12,924 nt of DNA from Thermoleophilaceae bacterium (GTDB taxonomy: Bacteria > Actinomycetota > Thermoleophilia > Solirubrobacterales > Thermoleophilaceae). The DNA lies in NCBI GenBank assembly GCA_013813135.1, contig JACCSF010000072.1, positions 1 through 12,924 of the forward strand, written 5' to 3'. The position numbers and the translations under genes are program-made. Of the stretch, positions 1 through 4,875 are shown piece after piece; position 1 is the first letter of the stretch, and the number at the start of each line of letters is the position of its first letter. The notes under the pieces are model-generated. The model ran no database searches. It saw nothing but the letters and a program-made list of their open reading frames with translations, and was not told where the DNA came from.

Positions 1-69
1 GGGCTCCCGAAGGAGCCCCCGCCTTGCCCACGGACGGCGCTTCCGTGCGCCGTCAACGACTGCGAGTCG
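1..69 (-). terminator. Stacked hairpins downstream of the secreted-protein gene
   Basis: Three inverted repeats follow the stop codon at 71-73. The first is a 5-bp stem with a 3-base loop (57-61/65-69). The second is a perfect 8-bp stem, GACGGCGC/GCGCCGTC, with a 6-base loop (33-40/47-54). The third is a perfect 7-bp stem, GGGCTCC/GGAGCCC, with a CGAA loop (1-7/12-18). Read on the minus strand they lie in order behind the gene at 71-667, so they probably end its transcript. A T-tract, if there is one, would lie beyond the window edge, so intrinsic termination is inferred from the stems alone. The hairpins could also serve a convergent gene to the left that is not visible. Confidence 0.6.
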
Positions 70-70
70 G

Positions 71-667
71 TTACGGATCCATCGGATCCGTATACGACTC
101 CTGAGACTTGCTGGACACGCACTTGCCGAACGCGTTGCGCTTGTTCTTGTTCGTGCCGTAGAACTGCTCGAACGTCTTGCCGTCGTGGCCGGCGGCGAAG
201 TTCTCGTCTGACCGCTCCGCGGCGCACTCCTTTGCGGCGTTCTTGAACGCCTGGACCTCCTGGGCGTCCTGGGCGTCCTCGGCGGCCTTCAGCTCGCGCG
301 CGTTTCCGGACACGCACTTGCCGTAGGCGTTGCGGCCGTTCTTGTTCGTGCCGTAGAACTCCTCGAAGGTCTTGCCGTCGTGCGTGGAGGCGAAGTCGGG
401 ATCGGAGCGCTCCGCCTTGCACTGCTTGGCGGCGTTCTGCCGAGCTGCCCGCTGCTCGGCGTGCTCTTCCGCAGCGTTCTGCCGAATACAGCGGCTGAAG
501 CTGTGGTATTTCGCCTTGAACGCCTGGTGCGTAGCCTTCGTCTTGCCGCGCTCGGCCTTGCACTGCGCGATGGCGACACGCTTGTCCGTCGCATCGGGCT
601 TCGCCACGGCGCCCGCCGGTACGAGGAGGACAGCGGCCAGAACCATGGCTGTCGAGAATGTCTTCAT
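71..667 (-). CDS. Secreted three-repeat, two-cysteine protein of unknown function
   Basis: The 198-residue product begins with a clear signal peptide (MKT, then a hydrophobic core at residues 6-20 and an AGAVA cleavage-like motif at 18-22), so it is exported. The mature part has three related units, each opening with C-x-AER and closing with a second Cys: C36/C60, C83/C118 and C148/C183. Units 2 and 3 are nearly identical (HDGKTFE, FYGTNKN, RNA[YF]GKCVS) and have the same 35-residue Cys spacing; unit 1 is degenerate and shorter. The linkers are Ala/Glu/Gln-rich and probably helical. Six cysteines in pairs suggest one disulfide per unit (inference). I recall similar GTNKN/KCVS motifs in small secreted proteins of Thermoleophilia but know no function. 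The ATG at 667 has almost no leader: an ECF-type -10 box ends 9 bases upstream, so the mRNA is probably leaderless. The gene is divergent from the sigma factor gene and is its most likely target. Confidence 0.85.
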   Translation of the reverse strand: MKTFSTAMVLAAVLLVPAGAVAKPDATDKRVAIAQCKAERGKTKATHQAFKAKYHSFSRCIRQNAAEEHAEQRAARQNAAKQCKAERSDPDFASTHDGKTFEEFYGTNKNGRNAYGKCVSGNARELKAAEDAQDAQEVQAFKNAAKECAAERSDENFAAGHDGKTFEQFYGTNKNKRNAFGKCVSSKSQESYTDPMDP

Positions 668-676
668 ATCCCCGTC

Positions 677-700
677 AACGCCTGACGAGGATCGAGGTTC
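677..700 (-). promoter_or_regulatory. ECF-type promoter for the secreted protein gene (GAAC-N16-CGTT)
   Basis: On the minus strand GAAC (700-697) and CGTT (680-677) are separated by exactly 16 bases, the usual ECF -35/-10 layout with an AAC core and a CGT-type -10. The ATG at 667 starts 9 bases after CGTT, so transcription would begin at or just before the start codon. The same motif with the same spacing occurs in mirror image at 714-737. The assignment to the ECF factor encoded next door is inferred from divergent placement. Confidence 0.6.
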
Positions 701-720
701 GCGAGTTATGTGCGAACCTC
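694..720. repeat. 9-bp perfect inverted repeat between divergent genes
   Basis: GAGGTTCGC (694-702) and GCGAACCTC (712-720) are perfect inverted copies with a 9-base spacer centred on 707. Each arm contains the GAAC -35 core of one of the two divergent ECF-type promoters, and both CGTT boxes lie 27 bases from the centre. The repeat may simply be two identical -35 regions back to back, or it may also bind a dimeric regulator. Confidence 0.75.
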
Positions 721-737
721 AGGCGGCCGACTGCGTT
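714..737 (+). promoter_or_regulatory. ECF-type promoter facing the sigma factor gene (GAAC-N16-CGTT)
   Basis: GAAC (714-717) and CGTT (734-737) are spaced by 16 bases on the plus strand, the mirror image of the promoter for the secreted protein. This suggests autoregulation of the sigma gene. One difficulty is that the first plausible ATG (741) begins only 3 bases after CGTT, closer than a typical transcription start. Either the mRNA starts exactly at the ATG, the true start codon is downstream and unusual, or this copy does not drive the gene. Confidence 0.45.
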
Positions 738-740
738 CTT

Positions 741-2099
741 ATGGCTGGTGCGGCCGATATCGACATACCCGCTTCCGCGGGCGCGCTGCGCTCCCGGCGC
801 CTGCTCCGCCTGGCCGGCGACGATCGCCTCGTCGCGCAGATCAGGCGCGGCAGCGAGGCCGCCTTCGAGGTCGCCTTCGAGCGCCACGCGCCGGCCATCC
901 TCGCCTTCTGTCGCCACATGCTCAGCTCCCGGGAGGAGGCCGAGGACGCTGCGCAGCACACGTTCGCGGCGGCCTACCGCGACCTCCAGCGCGGCGGCGA
1001 GCGCGAGATCGCGCTCAGGCCGTGGCTGTTCGCGATCGCGCGCAACCGCTGCCTGTCGATGCTGCGCGCCCGGCGCGAGCAGCCCATGGAGGAGCCCGAG
1101 ATCGCCACGGCCGGGCTGGCCGAGCAGGTGGAGCAGCGGGCCGAGCTGCGGCAGCTGCTCGCCGACGTGCGCGAGCTGCCCGACGAGCAGCGGGCGGCGC
1201 TGCTGCTGGCCGAGGTGGGCGGCCTTCCACAGGCGGACATCGCCGCGGTGCTGGGCTGTGAGGTGCCGCGCGTGAAGGCGCTCGTGTACAGGGCGCGGTC
1301 GGCCCTGGTCGCCCGCCGCGAGGCGCGCGAGCTCCCCTGCGTGGAGATCCGCGAGCAGCTGGCCAACCTGCGCGGGGGATCGCTGCGGCGCACGGAGCTG
1401 CGGCTGCACCTGCGCGAGTGCTCCGGTTGCCGCGACTTCCGCGAGCAGGTGCGGCGCCAGCGCCAGATGCTGTCGGTGGCGCTGCCCGTGGCGCCGACGC
1501 TGGGGCTCAAGTCGAGCGTGCTCGCCGCGGTGGGAATCGGGGGTGGCGCGGCCGGGGGCGGCGCGGCGGTTGCGGGCGGCGCGGGAGCGTTGGGGGGGAT
1601 CGCGAAGGTGGCGGCGGTTGCCGCGATTGCCGTCGGCGGTGTGGCGGGCGGCACGGCCGTGGTGGTCCACGATTCTGCTTCGAGCCAAGCGCCGGGCTCC
1701 GGCGTGGGCAGCGGCGGTGAAGGGGAGGGTGGCCGGGCCGTCCGGATGCAGCCCGCCGTTTCGGGCGGTGCCGCCACCCCCGCCGCCCCCGTGCGCGAGC
1801 GCTCCCGCCGGGGGCTTGGGCGCGTTATGGGCCGAGATAGGCACAAGAAGCGCCCAACCCACGCTGGGGTGGCTCCGCCGGGGCAGCTGAGGGCCAAGAA
1901 CGGTCGGGGTCGGGCGACGAAGCCGAGCCACGGCCAGCCCAACCCCGGCCGTGGTCGCGGGGCGGTGGAGGCGCCGCCGGGGCACACGCCGGTGCGGCGC
2001 GGACCGGCCGAGCCCAAGGCAAAGGCCGAGCACGGCAAGCCGGCACCAGAGGTGCGGGGGCAGGGACCGCAGAAGCAGCCGGGCGCACCGCGCCGCTGA
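741..2099 (+). CDS. ECF RNA polymerase sigma factor with fused zinc-finger and membrane tail
   Basis: With the ATG at 741 the protein has 452 residues, over twice a minimal ECF sigma factor. Region 2 (about residues 30-110) includes AFEVAFERH, EEAEDAAQHTF and RPWLFAIARNRC, which bind core polymerase and the -10 element. Region 4 (about 146-195) begins LPDEQRAALLL and has the helix-turn-helix QADIAAVLG for -35 binding. A ZAS-like anti-sigma zinc finger follows (C200, then H223-x3-C227-x2-C230). Next is a Gly/Ala-rich stretch (about 260-309) ending in a hydrophobic segment that could cross the membrane, then a basic Pro/Gly/Arg-rich tail of about 140 residues. The layout suggests a membrane-tethered sigma factor carrying its own inhibitor, as described for some actinobacterial ECF groups with C-terminal extensions. 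An upstream ATG at 708 is in frame with GAGG 10 bases before it, but it lies inside the inverted repeat and adds residues unlike the family; 741 is preferred without proof. Confidence 0.85.
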   Translation: MAGAADIDIPASAGALRSRRLLRLAGDDRLVAQIRRGSEAAFEVAFERHAPAILAFCRHMLSSREEAEDAAQHTFAAAYRDLQRGGEREIALRPWLFAIARNRCLSMLRARREQPMEEPEIATAGLAEQVEQRAELRQLLADVRELPDEQRAALLLAEVGGLPQADIAAVLGCEVPRVKALVYRARSALVARREARELPCVEIREQLANLRGGSLRRTELRLHLRECSGCRDFREQVRRQRQMLSVALPVAPTLGLKSSVLAAVGIGGGAAGGGAAVAGGAGALGGIAKVAAVAAIAVGGVAGGTAVVVHDSASSQAPGSGVGSGGEGEGGRAVRMQPAVSGGAATPAAPVRERSRRGLGRVMGRDRHKKRPTHAGVAPPGQLRAKNGRGRATKPSHGQPNPGRGRGAVEAPPGHTPVRRGPAEPKAKAEHGKPAPEVRGQGPQKQPGAPRR

Positions 2100-2108
2100 G
2101 CCCAGGCC

Positions 2109-2125
2109 GAAGCTCAAGTAGCTTC
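2109..2125 (+). promoter_or_regulatory. Hairpin plus TAGCTT -10 box before the VOC gene
   Basis: GAAGCT (2109-2114) and AGCTTC (2120-2125) form a 6-bp stem with a 5-base loop just after the sigma stop codon; it may be a weak terminator, though no T-tract follows. Overlapping its right arm is TAGCTT (2119-2124), a TAnnnT -10 box lying 10 bases before the ATG at 2135. That spacing fits a leaderless transcript for the VOC/aldo-keto reductase operon. No convincing -35 is visible. Confidence 0.4.
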
Positions 2126-2134
2126 CGCCCCCGG

Positions 2135-2779
2135 ATGACCCCGCAGCCAACCGTCGACGAGCTCCTCATCGCTGCCGTTTCCGACGTTTGGCGCGCCGCG
2201 GGGTTCGATGTTCAAGGCGATCTGTGCGAGGTCGGCACGGTCCGGCTGCGGCTGGAGGATGTAGGAGCGCGAGGGGGCATCACGCACTGGTCCGTCCGCG
2301 ACGCCACCTCGCTCGACCTCGACGGGCTCGACACCGCGGCCTCGGACGCGGCCCCGGCGGCCGCCGGGGCCCACCCGAACGGCACGCTCTCGATCGACCA
2401 CCTCGTCGGCATCACCCCCGACCTCGACCGGACCTTGGCCGTCCTGAAGGACGCCGGCTTCGACCTCCGCCGCGTGCGCGAGGGCGAGACCCCCGGCGGG
2501 TCGCGGCGGCAGGCCTTCTTTCGCATGGGCGAGCTGATCCTCGAGGTCGTGCAGGCGCCGGAGGGCACCAAGATCGCCGCGGACCCGAACGGGCCCGCGC
2601 GCCTCTGGGGCATCTCGTTTCTGGTCGAGGATCTGGCCACCCCGGCCGCAGCGCTCGGCGAGTGGCTGGGCGAGCCGCGCGACGCCGTCCAGCCCGGGCG
2701 GCGCATCGCGACGGTCGCGAGCGAGGCGGGCCTCGGCCCGGCGATCGCGTTCATGACCCCGGGTCGCGGGGCAGTCTGA
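2135..2779 (+). CDS. VOC (glyoxalase-like) domain protein
   Basis: The 214-residue protein has a C-terminal two-module vicinal-oxygen-chelate fold. Module one begins at about residue 86 (SIDHLVG) and runs to GELILEVVQ (132-140); H89 and E137 stand where VOC proteins usually place metal ligands. Module two begins at about 157 (WGISFLVEDL). The N-terminal 80 residues are less typical and may be a degenerate module. VOC members include glyoxalases, dioxygenases, epimerases and antibiotic-binding proteins, and nothing here identifies the substrate. The ATG at 2135 has no Shine-Dalgarno but is 10 bases from a TAGCTT -10 box. The stop is 4 bases before the GTG of the aldo/keto reductase, so the two are probably one operon and may act on the same small carbonyl compound (inference). 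Confidence 0.8.
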   Translation: MTPQPTVDELLIAAVSDVWRAAGFDVQGDLCEVGTVRLRLEDVGARGGITHWSVRDATSLDLDGLDTAASDAAPAAAGAHPNGTLSIDHLVGITPDLDRTLAVLKDAGFDLRRVREGETPGGSRRQAFFRMGELILEVVQAPEGTKIAADPNGPARLWGISFLVEDLATPAAALGEWLGEPRDAVQPGRRIATVASEAGLGPAIAFMTPGRGAV

Positions 2780-2783
2780 GCGT

Positions 2784-3752
2784 GTGAAGTACCGCGAGCT
2801 CGGCAGAACCGGCATCGAGGTGTCGGAGATCGGATACGGCGCGTGGGGCATCGGCGGCGCGCAATGGGGAGGCGCCGACGACGACGAGTCGATCCAGGCG
2901 CTCCACCGCGCGATCGACCTCGGCGTCAACCTCATCGACACCGCGCTCGCCTACGGCGAGGGCCGGAGCGAGCGCCTCGTCGGCCAGGTGGTGCGCGACC
3001 GGTCCGAGACGATCTACGTGGCAACCAAGGTGCCGCCGAAGAACCTGACCTGGCCCGCTCCGGCAGGTGTGCCCGTGGAGGAGGTCTTTCCCGCCGACTA
3101 CGTGCGGGCCTGCGCCGAGCGCAGCCTCTCCAACCTCGGCCTCGAGCGCATCGACGTGCTCCAGCTGCATGTCTGGAGCGACGAGTGGACCGACCAGGGC
3201 GACTGGCGCGAAGCCGTCGAGGAGCTGCGCTCCGCCGGCAAGATCGGCTTCTTCGGCGTCTCTATCAACGACCACCAGCCCTCCAACGGCGTACGCCTCG
3301 TGCAGAGCGGCGCGGCGGACACGGTACAGGTGATCTACAACGTGTTCGACCAGTCGCCGGAGGACGAGCTCTTCCCGGGCTGCCGCGAGCACGGCGTGGG
3401 CGTGATCGCGCGTGTGCCGCTCGACGAGGGCGGGCTCACGGGCAGCATCGGCCCGGACACGGAGTTCGCCGAGGACGACTTCCGCGAGAGCTACTTCCGC
3501 GGCGACCGCAAGCGCGAAATCCAAGAGCGCGTGCAGGCCATCGCGGCCGACCTCGGCACCTCCGAGGACGGGCTGGCGGAGACCGCCCTGCGCTTCGTGC
3601 TCAGCGAGCCGACGGTCTCGGCGGTGATCCCGGGCATGCGCTCCCTGCGCAACGTCGAGCGCAACGCCGCGGTCTCCGATGGACGCGGCGTGCCGGACGG
3701 CTGGCGTGAGAAGCTGCACGGCCACCGATGGGTGCGCAACTTCTACCGCTGA
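2784..3752 (+). CDS. Aldo/keto reductase
   Basis: The 322-residue product is a full-length aldo/keto reductase, a cytoplasmic (beta/alpha)8-barrel enzyme that uses NADPH to reduce aldehydes and ketones. It opens with the typical MKYRELGRTGIEVSEIGYG, and the catalytic tetrad is intact: D52 and Y57 (IDTALAYGEG), K82 (ATK) and H129 (LQLHVW). The C-terminal NADP-binding part shows ALRFVLSEPTVSAVIPG at about residues 267-283. The GTG start at 2784 follows the VOC stop by 4 bases with no strong Shine-Dalgarno, implying translational coupling. Such subfamily members are common in soil actinobacteria, and the substrate cannot be told from sequence. The last 25 bases overlap a possible small membrane ORF in another frame. 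Confidence 0.93.
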   Translation: MKYRELGRTGIEVSEIGYGAWGIGGAQWGGADDDESIQALHRAIDLGVNLIDTALAYGEGRSERLVGQVVRDRSETIYVATKVPPKNLTWPAPAGVPVEEVFPADYVRACAERSLSNLGLERIDVLQLHVWSDEWTDQGDWREAVEELRSAGKIGFFGVSINDHQPSNGVRLVQSGAADTVQVIYNVFDQSPEDELFPGCREHGVGVIARVPLDEGGLTGSIGPDTEFAEDDFRESYFRGDRKREIQERVQAIAADLGTSEDGLAETALRFVLSEPTVSAVIPGMRSLRNVERNAAVSDGRGVPDGWREKLHGHRWVRNFYR

Positions 3753-3904
3753 CGCCGCTTGGATTCATCGTCGGCGTGGTCCTGCTCGCGATCGGGGCGG
3801 GCCGCCAGCTCGCGATCCTGCGCATGAGCGACGCCGAGTTCGCTCAGGGGACCGTGTACTCGCGCACGTCTTCCAGCACCGACCGGCCGCCGATCTCGAT
3901 ATAG
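3728..3904 (+). CDS. Possible 58-residue single-pass membrane protein
   Basis: An ATG at 3728, inside the end of the aldo/keto reductase gene, opens a 58-codon frame ending in TAG at 3902-3904. It reads MGAQLLPLTPLGF, a hydrophobic run IVGVVLLAIGAG (residues 14-25), then a polar tail that includes RMSDAEFAQ. From codon 13 to codon 48 nearly every third base is G or C while second positions are mixed, the periodicity of real coding sequence here and unexpected for an intergenic gap. It fills the whole 91-base space between two convergent genes and overlaps the antisense end of the PhzF gene by 61 bases. No Shine-Dalgarno is seen and I recognise no family. It could be a true micro-protein, a remnant of a larger gene, or chance. 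Confidence 0.4.
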   Translation: MGAQLLPLTPLGFIVGVVLLAIGAGRQLAILRMSDAEFAQGTVYSRTSSSTDRPPISI

Positions 3905-4521
3905 CCCTCGTCGAGCGGCCGGGCGCGGATGCGCGACCCGCGGCCCTGGTGAATGTCGATCTCGCGCCCGAGCCGCGCGCACAGCAGCACAGCGGCCGCG
4001 CCCGTGGCCTCGTCCTCGTCGATCCCGTAGCGCACAGGGAAGACGCGCGCGCGGACCGTTCCGGTCGCTTCGTCGAGCCACGCCCAGGCGCCGATGTGGT
4101 CGTGGCCGCCCGGAGGCCCGCTCAGTGCGTCGACGTCGGCGGGCGAGTCGAGCCGCTCCCATTCGAAGTCCGGCGCCCATTCCGGGCGGGCCGCGACGTG
4201 GGACGCGCCGCCCTCGTAGCGGACCCTAACCTCACCCGCCGGCACCCGCAGGGTCGGCACGGACTCGCGCTCCCGCGCCAGCAGCCACGCGGTGCCGACC
4301 GTCGGGTGGCCCGCGAACTTCATCTCGACTGCCGGGGTGAAGATGTGCAGCTCGCCACGGCCGGAATCGTCCACGAACACCGTCTCGCTCAACCCCAGAT
4401 CGGCGGCCACGGACTGGCGCGCCGAAGGCGGAACCTCCGTGCCGTCGAGGAAGACGGCCAGCGGGTTCCCACCTGACCCGTCGTCGTCGCAGAACACGCG
4501 GAGCACATGCAGTCGTGACAC
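3844..4521 (-). CDS. PhzF-family isomerase/epimerase-like protein
   Basis: The 225-residue product matches the PhzF (phenazine biosynthesis-like) family. Visible motifs are GNPLAVF (18-24), the SETVF segment with the family's catalytic-type Glu (E46), IFTPAVEMKFAGHPTVGTA (60-78) and DEATGAA in the second half. PhzF proteins are diaminopimelate-epimerase-like folds that move protons on small acidic substrates. Most members in genomes without phenazine genes have unknown substrates, and no phenazine genes are seen here. At 225 residues it is shorter than the usual 260-300, with the loss mostly in the middle, though both half-domain signatures remain. The start is a GTG at 4521 with TACCCT 8 bases upstream on the same strand and no Shine-Dalgarno, suggesting a leaderless mRNA. 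It is divergent from the 4549 gene and convergent with the aldo/keto reductase. Confidence 0.85.
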   Translation of the reverse strand: MSRLHVLRVFCDDDGSGGNPLAVFLDGTEVPPSARQSVAADLGLSETVFVDDSGRGELHIFTPAVEMKFAGHPTVGTAWLLARERESVPTLRVPAGEVRVRYEGGASHVAARPEWAPDFEWERLDSPADVDALSGPPGGHDHIGAWAWLDEATGTVRARVFPVRYGIDEDEATGAAAVLLCARLGREIDIHQGRGSRIRARPLDEGYIEIGGRSVLEDVREYTVP

Positions 4522-4529
4522 GCTCGGTC

Positions 4530-4539
4530 AGGGTAGCCT
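4530..4539. promoter_or_regulatory. Overlapping divergent -10 boxes in a 27-bp intergenic gap
   Basis: On the plus strand TAGCCT (4534-4539) lies 9 bases before the GTG at 4549. On the minus strand TACCCT (4535-4530) lies 8 bases before the GTG at 4521. The two boxes share the self-complementary TA at 4534-4535. Both genes would therefore be transcribed as leaderless mRNAs from one symmetric promoter, and polymerase could bind in only one direction at a time. Convincing -35 boxes are not visible on either side. Confidence 0.5.
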
Positions 4540-4548
4540 GCTCAACCC

Positions 4549-4851
4549 GTGGACCAGATGGAGCTGCGCAACCGCCTTGTCATGGCGACCCAGATGTGGC
4601 GCGAGGCGACCGCTGATCCGTTGCCGCGCATGGCGCCAGGCGACCCCGTGCAGCAGCTCGAGGCCTTTGAGATCACCCTCGTGGACATGCTGTGGGGACT
4701 GGCGACGCCGAAAACAGCCCGCGACGTCGCCGACAAGACCTGGGACCTCGTCCACGACCGCAGCGACGAGGATGCGGTCAAGCGCCGCGTCATCGAATGT
4801 CACGAGGCTCTCGCGCGGCTATCGGCTCGCAGTGGAGGGCTTGAACCCTGA
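4549..4851 (+). CDS. Small hypothetical protein upstream of the phosphatase gene
   Basis: The 100-residue product is soluble, with no signal peptide or membrane segment, and looks mostly helical (MELRNRLVMATQMWREA, then QQLEAFEITLVDMLWGL and TARDVADKTWDLVHD). I do not recognise the family. Acidic and basic residues alternate as in small all-helical regulators, but no DNA-binding motif is evident. Transcription probably starts at its GTG (TAGCCT box 9 bases upstream). It ends 24 bases before the phosphatase start and is likely co-transcribed with the partner-switching genes, so it may be an accessory of that system (inference from position only). Confidence 0.7.
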   Translation: MDQMELRNRLVMATQMWREATADPLPRMAPGDPVQQLEAFEITLVDMLWGLATPKTARDVADKTWDLVHDRSDEDAVKRRVIECHEALARLSARSGGLEP

Positions 4852-4865
4852 GTTGTGGCTAGGCT

Positions 4866-4869
4866 GGAG
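4866..4869 (+). promoter_or_regulatory. Shine-Dalgarno that decides the phosphatase start
   Basis: GGAG sits 6 bases before the GTG at 4876. The alternative in-frame GTG at 4855 lies only 3 bases after the previous stop and has no Shine-Dalgarno at a useful distance, so 4876 is preferred. This is one of few clear ribosome sites in the window, fitting an internal operon gene in contrast to the leaderless first genes. Confidence 0.6.
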
Positions 4870-4875
4870 CGACCG

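Noticed and set aside
372..707. Upstream extension of the sigma factor frame to 372
   Set aside because: It is antisense to the secreted-protein gene, which has a signal peptide and repeats. The extension has no sigma-like sequence, and the promoters lie at 677-737.
1501..2099. Tandem-repeat or mobile element in the Gly/Pro-rich end of the sigma gene
   Set aside because: The sequence is low complexity but has no regular period or terminal repeats; it reads as membrane segment plus disordered tail.
675..2150. 491-residue minus-strand open frame
   Set aside because: It is antisense to the sigma factor, with Arg/Ala/Pro-rich composition typical of shadow frames in GC-rich DNA and no recognisable domain.
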